Shown: one piece after another, positions 1 through 9,260 of the stretch
Layout: each line of letters opens with the position of its first letter
Numbering within the stretch: position 1 is the stretch's first letter
NCBI RefSeq assembly: GCF_030553055.1
Contig: NZ_CP130713.1
Location: forward strand, 5,580,001 to 5,644,000
DNA: 64,000 nt
Direction: 5' to 3'
DNA from: Streptomyces sp. XD-27
GTDB lineage: Bacteria; Actinomycetota; Actinomycetes; Streptomycetales; Streptomycetaceae
Made by a program: the position numbers and the translations under genes
The notes under the pieces: model-generated
The model's input: the letters and a program-made list of their open reading frames with translations, nothing else
Database searches by the model: none
Told to the model about the DNA's origin: nothing

Positions 1-47
1 CGGAGCAGCTCCGCGAGGTCGTACCCGACCTTGAGGTGGCCAATTGA
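1..47 (+). CDS. 3' end of an upstream gene (partial), possibly threonylcarbamoyl-AMP synthase
   Basis: An open frame enters from the left edge and stops at TGA 45-47, leaving only a C-terminal tail of about 14 residues ending DLEVAN. The stop overlaps the TTG start of the next gene, as in a translationally coupled operon. In Streptomyces the gene before this phosphatase-like protein is usually a Sua5/YrdC-type L-threonylcarbamoyladenylate synthase, so that is the likely identity. It is inferred from gene order, not from sequence. Confidence 0.4.
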   Translation, partial: EQLREVVPDLEVAN

Positions 48-706
48 CAGCCCCTGAGGGGCGTGGCATAGCGGGACTGCATGGGGGCAACGCCGCCGAC
101 GGCACCTTCCGCATCCTCCACGTCAGCACCGGCAACGTCTGTCGCTCGCCCATCACCGAGCGGCTGACCAGGCATGCCCTCACCCACCGGCTGGGGAGCG
201 CGCGCACCAGCGGCCTGATCGTGGAGAGCGCCGGCACCTGGGGGCACGAGGGCGCACCGATGGAGGCACATGCCGCCACCGTCCTGTCCGACTTCGGCGC
301 CGACCCGCAGGGCTTCCTCGGCCGTGAGCTGCTGGACGAGCACGTCATCCGCGCCGACCTCGTCCTCACCGCGACCCGCGACCACCGCGCTCAGGTCATC
401 TCGATGGGGCACTCGGCGGGCCTGCGGACCTTCACGCTCAAGGAGTTCACCCGGCTGGTACGGGCCATAGACCCCGCGACGCTGCCGGACCCGCAGGCCG
501 CGGGCGGCGTGGTCGAGCGCGCCCGCGCCCTGGTGCAGGCCGCGGCGGCACTGCGCGGCTGGCTGCTGGCCCCCAGCGAGGACGCGGACGAGGTCCACGA
601 CCCGTACGGAGCCCCGATCACGTACTTCCGCAGCATCGGCGACGAGATCCACCAGGCGCTGGACCCGGTCGTCACGGCACTGACGGGCGTCCCGGCGCCG
701 GCGTAG
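44..706 (+). CDS. Low-molecular-weight protein-tyrosine-phosphatase-like protein lacking the catalytic Cys
   Basis: A 220-residue protein of the LMW-PTP/arsenate reductase fold. The P-loop appears as HVSTGNVCRSP (residues 26-36) and the C-terminal DPYG loop, which supplies the general-acid Asp, is at 186-189. Family members read VCxGNxCRS, where the first Cys of C(X)5R is the nucleophile. Here that position is Ser28, with Arg34 retained, so classical phosphocysteine catalysis looks impossible. It may be a phosphotyrosine-binding pseudophosphatase or act by another mechanism. TTG at 44 overlaps the preceding stop, which supports coupling. The N-terminal ~20 residues precede the conserved core and the true start could lie slightly downstream. 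It is followed by the glyA-like gene on the same strand. Confidence 0.8.
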   Translation: MTAPEGRGIAGLHGGNAADGTFRILHVSTGNVCRSPITERLTRHALTHRLGSARTSGLIVESAGTWGHEGAPMEAHAATVLSDFGADPQGFLGRELLDEHVIRADLVLTATRDHRAQVISMGHSAGLRTFTLKEFTRLVRAIDPATLPDPQAAGGVVERARALVQAAAALRGWLLAPSEDADEVHDPYGAPITYFRSIGDEIHQALDPVVTALTGVPAPA

Positions 707-778
707 GCGCCACGCCGCGCACAGGGCCGGTCGCGGGCCTACATTGGGGGTGACGCCCGGTGTACCCCTCCCAAGGCT

Positions 779-2113
779 GTGAACGCGATGGCCGTCACGC
801 CCACCACAACCGGCACCGCCGGCATCGGCGCGCTCTGGGGCGCCGACCTGGACGCGCTGCGCCGCGAGGACCCGGTCCTCGCGGACGTGCTGCTGGGCGA
901 GCTCGACCGGCAGAGCAGCGGGCTGCAGCTGATCGCCGCCGAGAACTTCACCTCGCGGGCGGTGCTCACCGCCCTCGGCTCGCCGCTGGCCAACAAGTAC
1001 GCCGAGGGCTACCCCGGCGCCCGGCACCACGGCGGCTGCGAGATCGTCGACGTGGCCGAACGGCTCGCCGTCGACCGGGCCACCGGGCTGTTCGGCGCCG
1101 GCCACGCCAACGTCCAGCCGCACTCCGGCTCTTCGGCCGTGCTCGCCGCGTACGCCGCGCTGCTGCGGCCCGGCGACACCGTGCTGGCGATGGCCCTGCC
1201 GCAGGGCGGCCACCTCACCCACGGCTCGCACGCCAACTTCTCCGGGCGCTGGTTCGACTTCGTCGGCTACGGAGTCGACCCCGCCACCGGGCTGCTCGAC
1301 TACGACCGGATCCGAGAGCTGGCGCTCGAACACCGCCCCAAGGCGATCGTGTGCGGCTCGATCTCCTACCCCCGGCACCCCGACTACGCGGCATTCCGGG
1401 AGATCGCCGACGAGGTCGACGCGTACTTCATCGCGGACGCGGCGCACCCCATCGGCCTGGTCGCGGGCAAGGCGGCGCCCAACCCGGTGCCGTACGCGGA
1501 CGTGGTCTGCGCCACCACCCACAAGGTGCTGCGCGGCCCGCGCGGCGGACTGATCCTGTGCGGCGCCGAGCTGGCCGAGCGCGTCGACCGGGCCGTCTTC
1601 CCGTTCACCCAGGGCGGCGCGCAGATGCACAGCGTGGCGGCCAAGGCGGTCGCCTTCGCGGAGGCGGCGGCCCCCGCCTTCACGACGTACGCGCATCAGG
1701 TGGTGGCCAACGCCCGGGTGCTCGCGCGCGCCCTGGCCGACCTGGGCCTGACCGTGACCACCGGCGGCACCGACACCCACATGATCACCTTCGACCCCGC
1801 GCCGCTGGGCCTGGACGGTCCCGCCGCCCGGGCCCGCTGCGCCGCCGCGGGCATCGTGCTGGACATCTGCGCGGTTCCGGCCCCGGAAGCGCCGGACGGC
1901 TGCGTCAAGGGCATCCGGCTGGGCACGGCCGCCGTCACCACCCAGGGCATGGCGGAGGAGCAGATGGCGCAGGTGGCGGCGCTGGTCGGGGCGGCCCTGG
2001 GGGAGGAGGCGACCGGCCCGCGGACGCGGGAGCTGCGGGCGGAGGTACGGTCGCTGACCGCCGGTTTCCCGCCATATCCGGCCGGCGGCGCCGAGGGGCG
2101 GCCCGGCTCCTGA
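779..2113 (+). CDS. glyA: Serine hydroxymethyltransferase (second glyA-type paralogue)
   Basis: A PLP enzyme that interconverts serine and glycine with tetrahydrofolate in the cytosol. The 444-residue length is close to bacterial SHMT (about 420). Visible hallmarks are the N-terminal LIAAENFTS segment, NKYAEGYPG, HSGSSAV in the cofactor site, DAAHPIGL in the PLP-binding Asp/His region, and TTHKVLRGPRGG with the Schiff-base lysine at about K249. GTG 779 is used as the start; an ATG three codons later is equally possible. It lies 72 bp after the phosphatase-like gene and probably shares its transcript. Streptomyces commonly carry two SHMT genes, and this copy has the genomic position of glyA2. 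Amino-acid substrate preference cannot be read from sequence. Confidence 0.88.
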   Translation: MNAMAVTPTTTGTAGIGALWGADLDALRREDPVLADVLLGELDRQSSGLQLIAAENFTSRAVLTALGSPLANKYAEGYPGARHHGGCEIVDVAERLAVDRATGLFGAGHANVQPHSGSSAVLAAYAALLRPGDTVLAMALPQGGHLTHGSHANFSGRWFDFVGYGVDPATGLLDYDRIRELALEHRPKAIVCGSISYPRHPDYAAFREIADEVDAYFIADAAHPIGLVAGKAAPNPVPYADVVCATTHKVLRGPRGGLILCGAELAERVDRAVFPFTQGGAQMHSVAAKAVAFAEAAAPAFTTYAHQVVANARVLARALADLGLTVTTGGTDTHMITFDPAPLGLDGPAARARCAAAGIVLDICAVPAPEAPDGCVKGIRLGTAAVTTQGMAEEQMAQVAALVGAALGEEATGPRTRELRAEVRSLTAGFPPYPAGGAEGRPGS

Positions 2114-2361
2114 CCGCGGCCCGGGGCACGCACCACCGCCCGCGGCTGGCTACGCTGGGACAGGACCGGATCACAGGTGACCGGTCGGCTACCCGGCGTG
2201 CCCGCGGTGTCCCGGTGGGGTGCTGCGCTGCCGGGGCGGGCGCGATGGTGCCCGGCGGGGCGTGGACGGGACCGTACCGCGACCGAGCCGGTACATCCGT
2301 GTCCTAGGGTGGGGTGTCCTATGGTGTGGCCCTGGCACGCCGCGAGAGATCTGGGGATTAG

Positions 2362-3708
2362 GTGCGTGAATACCTGCTGACTCTGTGCGTCACGGCCGCG
2401 GTCACGTACCTGTTGACCGGGCCGGTGCGGAAGTTCGCGATCGCGGTCGGCGCCATGCCGGAGATCCGCGCGCGCGACGTGCACAGGGAGCCGACGCCGC
2501 GGCTCGGCGGTATCGCGATGTTCGGCGGACTGTGCGCGGGCCTGCTGGTCGCCGCCCACCTCACCGAGCTCAGGAAGGTCTTCGAGCTGTCCAACGAGCC
2601 GCGCGCGCTGCTGTCGGGCGCGGGGCTGATCTGGCTGCTGGGCGTCCTGGACGACAAGTGGGGCGTGGACGCCCTGGTGAAACTCGGCGGTCAGATGATC
2701 GCCGCGGGCGTGATGGTCCTCCAGGGGCTCACCATCCTGTGGATTCCGGTGCCCGGCATGGGCACGGTCTCCCTGACGCCCATGCAGGGCACCCTGCTCA
2801 CCGTCGCCCTGGTCGTCATCACGATCAACGCCGTCAACTTCGTCGACGGACTGGACGGGTTGGCGTCGGGCATGGTCTGCATCGCCGCCGCCGCGTTCTT
2901 CATGTACGCGTACCGGATCTGGTTCGGGTACGGGCTGGAGTCGGCCGCGCCCGCGACGCTGTTCGCCGCCATCCTGATGGGCATGTGCCTGGGCTTCCTC
3001 CCGCACAACATGCACCCGGCGCGGATCTTCATGGGCGACTCCGGCTCGATGCTCATCGGACTGGTGCTGGCCGCGGGCGCGATCTCCATCACCGGCCAGG
3101 TGGACCCGGACGCCATGAAGCTGTTCGCCGGCTCGGAGCGGGAGGCGGTGCACGCGACCGTCCCGGTCTACATCCCGCTCCTGCTGCCGCTCACGGTGAT
3201 CGCGGTGCCGATCGCCGACCTGATCCTGGCGATCGTGCGGCGCACCTGGCGCGGCCAGTCGCCGTTCGCCGCGGACCGCGGCCACCTGCACCACCGGCTG
3301 CTGGAGATCGGCCACTCGCACAGCCGCGCCGTGTGGATCATGTACTTCTGGTCGGCGCTGATCGCCTTCGGCGCCGTCGCCTTCTCGGTGAGCTCGACCA
3401 GCATGTGGATCGTCCTGGCGATCGTCGCACTGAGCGGGGTCGGCCTGGTCCTGCTCCTCCTGCCGCGCTTCACCCCGCGGGCCCCACGCTGGGCCGAGGC
3501 CTTCGTACCGCCGCGCTACCGCCGGTCGACCCGGGCCGCACAGGCGGCCGAGGCGGCGGTCGGGGCGCGCACCGGCGTGCCGGCGGACGGGCCCGACATC
3601 TCGGCTGACGTCAGCGGGAGCACCCCGAGGATCCCGGCCGGGGCCACGGCGATCGGCCGGCGCTCGCAGCTCGCCGAGCCGCCCAAGGCCGGGAAGCTCC
3701 CCTCATAA
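2362..3708 (+). CDS. Undecaprenyl-phosphate N-acetylhexosamine-1-phosphate transferase (MraY/WecA/TagO family)
   Basis: An integral membrane enzyme that transfers a UDP-sugar 1-phosphate to a polyprenyl phosphate, starting synthesis of a wall-linked glycopolymer. The 448-residue protein has about ten hydrophobic helices and family motifs in order: GVLDDKWG (D97, D98), NFVDGLDGLASG (from N159), FMGDSGSM (D226) and HHRLLEIGHSHS (from H310). The last ~90 residues are a polar, Ala/Pro-rich cytoplasmic tail. GTG 2362 is the start. About 250 bp upstream carry no gene, and TAGGGT-like hexamers there may be a promoter. In actinobacteria this family member often sits just before atpI. Here a regulator gene intervenes. 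Confidence 0.88.
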   Translation: MREYLLTLCVTAAVTYLLTGPVRKFAIAVGAMPEIRARDVHREPTPRLGGIAMFGGLCAGLLVAAHLTELRKVFELSNEPRALLSGAGLIWLLGVLDDKWGVDALVKLGGQMIAAGVMVLQGLTILWIPVPGMGTVSLTPMQGTLLTVALVVITINAVNFVDGLDGLASGMVCIAAAAFFMYAYRIWFGYGLESAAPATLFAAILMGMCLGFLPHNMHPARIFMGDSGSMLIGLVLAAGAISITGQVDPDAMKLFAGSEREAVHATVPVYIPLLLPLTVIAVPIADLILAIVRRTWRGQSPFAADRGHLHHRLLEIGHSHSRAVWIMYFWSALIAFGAVAFSVSSTSMWIVLAIVALSGVGLVLLLLPRFTPRAPRWAEAFVPPRYRRSTRAAQAAEAAVGARTGVPADGPDISADVSGSTPRIPAGATAIGRRSQLAEPPKAGKLPS

Positions 3709-3771
3709 GAGAATTTCGGTGCCTGCAACAATTCGTGTAGCCGATGTGAAGTCTTGTTCACCTGGATGTCG

Positions 3772-3801
3772 CTGACCTCCCATTTCGCACAGGGGTAGCG
3801 T
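3772..3801 (+). promoter_or_regulatory. Candidate promoter of the LAL-type regulator
   Basis: CTGACC (3772-3777) and TAGCGT (3796-3801) are separated by 18 bp and resemble a housekeeping sigma promoter. Transcription would begin near 3807, between the upstream GTG at 3800 and the ATG at 3833. This supports the ATG as start. Prediction from sequence only. Confidence 0.4.
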
Positions 3802-3832
3802 GCGCGGTTGGCCGGTTCCAGGGGGGAATTTC

Positions 3833-6577
3833 ATGTTGCATGGCAGGTCGGTCGAGTGCGTCACAATTGACCAGCTTGTTGCGGGGGCACGCGAGGGGGC
3901 GGGGGGCTCCCTCATCATCAGGGGCGAGATCGGGGCCGGAAAGACCGCCCTGCTCGACTATGCGGCTCAGGCGGCGCCGGGCATGCGGACCCTGCGCGCC
4001 GCGGGTCACGTCCTGGAGGCCCGGCAGTCATTCGCCTTCCTCCATCTGCTGTTGCGGCCGACAGGCGGCGCCATCGACGGGCTTCCCCCCGCACAGGCTG
4101 CCGCGCTTCACGCGGCGTTCGAGACCGGCGGGCAACCGGACCATTTCGTCACCGGGCTTGCCGTCCTGTCGCTGCTGTCGGCACTCGCCGCGGAGCAGCC
4201 GCTGGTCTGCCTCATCGATGACGCCCAGTGGCTGGACGCCGAGTCGAGGGACGCGCTCGTCTTCGCCGCCCGCCGGCTGAGTACGGAACCCATCGCACTG
4301 ATCATGGTGGTCCGGGACGACGGCGCTTTCCCGGTGACCGGCCTGCCGGACGTACCGTTGAAGCCGCTCGACTCCAGCGCGGCCGACGCGGTCCTCCACG
4401 ACGTGGAGCCACGGCTTCCGGTACGCGTCAGAGCCCGGATCATCGCGGAGGCCGAGGGGAACGTGCTGGCCTTGCGCCGGCTCGCCGCCGCCTTGAGCCC
4501 CAGGCAGCGACGCGGGCTGCTCAACCCGTACGTCCTTCACGACGGAGCGCTCCGCACGGCCTGCCCCGCTCATGAGGAACTCCGCGCACTGCTTGACCAA
4601 CAGTCCGCGGTGACGCGGTCGTTGGCGCTGCTCGTCGCCGCGGACGGCACGCACGACCTCGACCTGGTGCTGACCGCGGCTCGCGGCCTCGGCATCGGCC
4701 CACTGGACCTCGCGCACGCGGAACGGGCTGGGGTGCTCAGGGTGGCAGGCGCAACCGTCACCTTCACTCACCCGCTCATGGGCCAGGTCGTCTACCAGAG
4801 CGCGACGACCGCGGGGCGACAGGTCGCCCACACCGCACTCGCGCGGGCCGCCGAGGGGGACGAGGCCGCGCGTGCCTGGCAGTTGGCCGCCACCCCCATG
4901 AGGGAGGGCTCCGGGACGGCGGCTGAACTCCTCGCGTTTCTCGGTGCGAAGTCGCACGGCTGGGAGGCGTTCATCAGCCTTGAGCGGGCCGCCGTGCTCA
5001 CCACCGAACCGGACGTGAAGGCCGTCCGGTTGGCGGCAGCCGCACGCGAGGCGATCGGTGTGGGCCTGCTGGAGGAGGCGGCGGAGCTGTCCGCCGAGGC
5101 GGGCCGCCTCTCCGGCGACCCCGTGGTGCAGTCCGGCGTCAAGCGCGGCCGAGCGGCCGTGCTCTTCGAGCGCGGTGCCGTTCAGCCCGCTGCCCGGATG
5201 CTGCTCGAGGCCGGCAGGGACAGGGCGGGACAGGACGAGTACCAAGCGCTGATCATGCTCGCGGAGGCCGTGCGCTGTGCGCACCACGCCGATGACCCCG
5301 TCCTGCTCGCCGAGGCGGCCACGGTCCTGCGGAGGATCCGGAGGTCCGCGAACGAACCCGAGGCGGAGCTCCGGGCCGCGTTGCCGGAGCTGACGGGACC
5401 GGCGGCGGAGGACTCGGTGGACGCGGCGGACCTGAGGAGCGAAGCGGTGCTTCTCGGACGCACACCCGGCGCTGTCGAACTGGAACGCCGACTGGTGGTG
5501 CCTGCCGCGTATCCGTCGCCCGCGGACGGCCGTGAGAGCCGACAACACGCGATCGAGTGGCTGGCGGAGTGCCGTGCGGGTTCCCTCACCGTGCGGTTGA
5601 CACACGCCCTGCAATACGTCGGCCACCTCGAATTCTCCGCAGGGCGGTACGGAGAGGCCCGAGCGGTCTTCGAGGAAGCCCTCGACGTGGCAAGTGAGCA
5701 TCGTCAACTCGCCTCCGCCGCCCATTTTCGATGCCGTCTCGCCTGGCTTGCGGCGATCGAGGGAGACCGCGATCGCTGTCTGAGCGCGGCCGAAAAGGGA
5801 GTCGCGTATGCGACGGCCAAAGGGATCGTCTCGACCTTGGTGATGGGGGAATGGGCGCGCGCACTCCTCGACCTGGGGAACGCCCGGAATGCCGAGGCGT
5901 TCGACCGGTTGGAGGACCTCGGCCGCCGTGCCTCGCCGGCAGCCGTGGTGCGGTGCGCCCCGGACCACATAGAGGCAGCCGTGCGCTGCGGACGAGCGGC
6001 CTCGGCGGAGTCCCGCGTCGCCCTGGTCGAGGACTGGGCCGCCCGCGAGCGTTCGCGCCTGGCAAGGGCCCTGGCTTCCCGATGCCAGGGGCTCATCGCC
6101 GACGGCGGCGACGCCGAGAAGCACTTCGAAGAGGCACTGTCCCACCACGAGGCAGCCGAGCAACCGTATGAGCGGGCCCGCACGGAGCTGGTCTACGGCG
6201 AATGGCTGCGCCGCGAGCGCCGACGGGCCGAGGCCGGGCGGCAGCTGAGCGCGGCCGCCGCGGCCTTCGCCGATCTCGGTGCCCGGCCCTGGGCCGCTCG
6301 GGCGGAGGCGGAGCTGGCTGCCGCGGCGGGCACGTCGCCGGACCGTAAGCCTGACCGGGAGCCGGGCCGGAAGCCGGACCGCCTGGGGTGCCTCACCCCG
6401 ATGGAGCGCAGAGTCGTCGAGCTGGCCGCCGACGGCCTGAGTAACACCGAAATAGCCGAGCAGCTCTTTCTCAGCCCGCGGACCGTGGGGAACCACCTCT
6501 ACCGCGCCTTCCCCAAGATGGGGATCACTTCCCGGGTCGAGCTCAAGAGCCTCGGCATATCGGGTCGGCCTGAGTAA
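3833..6577 (+). CDS. Large ATP-binding LuxR-type (LAL/MalT-like) transcriptional regulator
   Basis: A 914-residue regulator with an N-terminal AAA/STAND-type ATPase: Walker A GEIGAGKT at about 31-38 (K37) and Walker B LIDDAQWLD with D129/D130. A long alpha-helical, TPR-like middle follows, and a C-terminal LuxR helix-turn-helix (about 854-910) contains the signature GLSNTEIAEQLFLSPRTVGNH. Such LAL proteins switch on neighbouring gene sets, often secondary metabolism or carbohydrate genes. The ATG at 3833 has a strong AGGGGGG ribosome site, better than the in-frame GTG at 3800. From memory the S. coelicolor block has no gene here, so this looks like an insertion between the transferase and atpI. 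The likely partner is the small secreted protein downstream. Confidence 0.85.
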   Translation: MLHGRSVECVTIDQLVAGAREGAGGSLIIRGEIGAGKTALLDYAAQAAPGMRTLRAAGHVLEARQSFAFLHLLLRPTGGAIDGLPPAQAAALHAAFETGGQPDHFVTGLAVLSLLSALAAEQPLVCLIDDAQWLDAESRDALVFAARRLSTEPIALIMVVRDDGAFPVTGLPDVPLKPLDSSAADAVLHDVEPRLPVRVRARIIAEAEGNVLALRRLAAALSPRQRRGLLNPYVLHDGALRTACPAHEELRALLDQQSAVTRSLALLVAADGTHDLDLVLTAARGLGIGPLDLAHAERAGVLRVAGATVTFTHPLMGQVVYQSATTAGRQVAHTALARAAEGDEAARAWQLAATPMREGSGTAAELLAFLGAKSHGWEAFISLERAAVLTTEPDVKAVRLAAAAREAIGVGLLEEAAELSAEAGRLSGDPVVQSGVKRGRAAVLFERGAVQPAARMLLEAGRDRAGQDEYQALIMLAEAVRCAHHADDPVLLAEAATVLRRIRRSANEPEAELRAALPELTGPAAEDSVDAADLRSEAVLLGRTPGAVELERRLVVPAAYPSPADGRESRQHAIEWLAECRAGSLTVRLTHALQYVGHLEFSAGRYGEARAVFEEALDVASEHRQLASAAHFRCRLAWLAAIEGDRDRCLSAAEKGVAYATAKGIVSTLVMGEWARALLDLGNARNAEAFDRLEDLGRRASPAAVVRCAPDHIEAAVRCGRAASAESRVALVEDWAARERSRLARALASRCQGLIADGGDAEKHFEEALSHHEAAEQPYERARTELVYGEWLRRERRRAEAGRQLSAAAAAFADLGARPWAARAEAELAAAAGTSPDRKPDREPGRKPDRLGCLTPMERRVVELAADGLSNTEIAEQLFLSPRTVGNHLYRAFPKMGITSRVELKSLGISGRPE

Positions 6578-6738
6578 CCGACTCAATGAATAGCCCGACC
6601 TTTCTCATACGCGTGCGTGCGTGTGCGGCATCGAATTGAGTAGGGCGGAAGTCGTTTTAGCGGGCGGCGCCCTGCTAGTTTCGATCCCGCACCGCAGATA
6701 TGTGCATTCGATGCATTACCAAGTTAGGGGGAACGGTT

Positions 6739-7050
6739 ATGAAGAAGCGTCTCGCGCTGATCACCTCGGCCGCAGCGCTGTCCATTCCGCTCATGGCGGC
6801 GGTTCCGGCCCAGGCCTCTACCGTGCAGCGGGAACGCCCTGCGCCGGCCTGCATGAATGTGGACAAGACCCACACGGACCAGGGGTACAAGGCGTTCAAG
6901 GTGAAGAACGGCTGCCGGGAGGCCAAGAAGGTCAAGGGCAAGTTCAAGTGGGGTTATGACTCGTCGTGCAAGACGGTGAAGCCGGGCAAGACGGCCATGC
7001 TCACGTCGAGTCAGCCGTGGGTGGATTACGACAAGGTCGTTCAGTGCTGA
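6739..7050 (+). CDS. Small secreted four-cysteine protein, tendamistat-like (alpha-amylase inhibitor fold candidate)
   Basis: A 103-residue preprotein. KKR followed by a hydrophobic stretch and PAQA suggests Sec cleavage after residue 26, leaving a mature chain of about 77 residues. It has exactly four cysteines at 38, 59, 77 and 103, the last being the final residue. Order and spacing resemble Streptomyces tendamistat (C-x15-NGC-x17-C-x27-C) with C-x20-NGC-x17-C-x25-C here, and both share a V-x-PG motif after Cys3. The WRY triplet that tendamistat inserts into alpha-amylase is absent. The fold assignment is therefore inference and the target may differ. ATG 6739 follows an AGGGGGAAC ribosome site and a perfect terminator follows the gene. 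It is probably controlled by the LAL regulator upstream. Confidence 0.7.
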   Translation: MKKRLALITSAAALSIPLMAAVPAQASTVQRERPAPACMNVDKTHTDQGYKAFKVKNGCREAKKVKGKFKWGYDSSCKTVKPGKTAMLTSSQPWVDYDKVVQC

Positions 7051-7069
7051 TCCAGCGCGACTGACCGAG

Positions 7070-7116
7070 AATGGTGAGCGGGCCGTCACAGACTGTGTGA
7101 CGGCCCGCTCACCATT
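7070..7116 (+). terminator. Strong hairpin terminator after the secreted protein gene
   Basis: A perfect 21-bp inverted repeat (7070-7090 and 7096-7116) around a 5-nt loop GACTG, starting 19 nt after the stop codon. No U-run follows, as is common in Streptomyces. It separates the inserted two-gene block from the atp operon. Confidence 0.85.
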
Positions 7117-7368
7117 TCCGTGCATACGGGGTCAAGTGAGACGAAGAGCCTGCCTCATCTGTGCGGGGTATCGCTCGTGAGTGTGACGGGCACCACGCTG
7201 ACATGGTAAAGACCTCATCAAATAGTTTGTGATACCGTTCACGAACCGGGGGCTAGAGCCGTTGGACCATAGCGCGCCGGTCCTTTGGCGCGAGGCTCGC
7301 CTCGCCCCCGGGGATACGCTCGTCAATGACGAAACGTTCGCTTCCGACCCTGAGCCGGAGAACCCCTC
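7117..7368 (+). promoter_or_regulatory. Leader and promoter region of the atp operon
   Basis: No credible gene lies between the terminator and atpI. The region holds a Rex-like inverted repeat at 7226-7245 and must contain the operon promoter; no single -35/-10 pair stands out clearly. GGAG near 7358 is the probable ribosome site for the ATG at 7369. Confidence 0.5.
7226..7245. promoter_or_regulatory. Candidate Rex (NADH/NAD+ redox sensor) operator
   Basis: The site TTTGTGA-N6-TCACGAA is an inverted repeat with one mismatch between its 7-bp arms. The 16-bp core matches the published S. coelicolor Rex operator TGTGAACGCGTTCACA at 12 of 16 positions. Rex controls respiratory genes in Streptomyces, so a site 124 bp before atpI makes physiological sense. 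Binding is predicted, not shown. Confidence 0.45.
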
Positions 7369-7824
7369 ATGCAGTCCAATGACGCCCGGACACTCCTGCA
7401 CTGCGCCGTGCCCACCGCTGCCGTCGGTGTCGTCGCTGTCGCCGTCAGCACGGTCCTCGCCGGCGGCAAGGGTGCTTTGGGGGCCGCGTTCGGCGCCGTC
7501 CTGGTGTGTGCGGTCATGATCGCCGATCTGTTCGTGCTCCAACACACGGCCAAGCGCTTCCCGCAGCTGTTCCAGATGATGGGCCTGGCGCTCTACGTGG
7601 TGCAGTTCCTGCTGATCGCGGTCGTGCTGGCCGTGTTCAAGGACACCACCTTGTTCAACACCAGGGCGTTCGCCATCTCGTTGTTGGCCGCCACCGTGGT
7701 GTGGATCGGCGCCCAGGCCCGCGCCCACCTGAAGGCCAAGATCCTTTACGTGCAGCCGGAAGCCGAGGACGAACGGAACTCCGACGGGGCCCGCAAGGCC
7801 GCGCCCGCCGGGTCTCCGTCGTGA
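7369..7824 (+). CDS. atpI: AtpI-like membrane protein of the ATP synthase operon
   Basis: A 151-residue protein with about four hydrophobic helices (roughly 12-30, 35-55, 68-90, 100-118) and a polar C-terminal tail. It sits first in the ATP synthase operon, the usual place of AtpI. AtpI proteins assist c-ring assembly or cation supply in other bacteria. Actinobacterial members are very divergent, so the name rests on size, topology and position. ATG 7369 starts the gene. A 264-bp gap to atpB holds possible internal promoter elements (a TATCGT hexamer near 7863) and a small hairpin ATTCCG-CGGGA-CGGAAT at 7915-7931. Confidence 0.75.
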   Translation: MQSNDARTLLHCAVPTAAVGVVAVAVSTVLAGGKGALGAAFGAVLVCAVMIADLFVLQHTAKRFPQLFQMMGLALYVVQFLLIAVVLAVFKDTTLFNTRAFAISLLAATVVWIGAQARAHLKAKILYVQPEAEDERNSDGARKAAPAGSPS

Positions 7825-8088
7825 TTCGTAGGGGCGGTATAAGGGCTTCCGCGCTCACCTGCTATCGTCCGGTGCCATCTGAGGCACAGCGGGCGCAGGT
7901 AGCTGAACTCCCGAATTCCGCGGGACGGAATCGGCGGCCCGAGCCGCTGATACCCCATACGCCGCCCGGTCGCGTGCCGACCAGCCGCACCCACATCCGT
8001 AAGACCAGTCCAGTGCCGTTCCGCGGCTTCGTGCCGCGCCGACACAACGAGGTTGCCGTACCTATGCGCCACGCTGAAGGAGCTCGCG

Positions 8089-9220
<1,132 letters not shown>

Positions 9221-9260
9221 CACCAGCGACGACGAGCCACATCTGACGAAAGGCACTGAC

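Noticed and set aside
760..2307. Long open frame overlapping the SHMT gene
   Set aside because: Arg/Gly/Ala-rich shadow of the real gene in another frame, a normal effect of high GC.
4028..6586. 852-codon open frame opposite the LAL regulator
   Set aside because: Antisense shadow; composition is non-protein-like, while the plus strand has Walker and LuxR motifs.
7825..8088. Possible frameshifted or small gene between atpI and atpB
   Set aside because: No frame with a start, ribosome site and plausible composition; treated as spacer.
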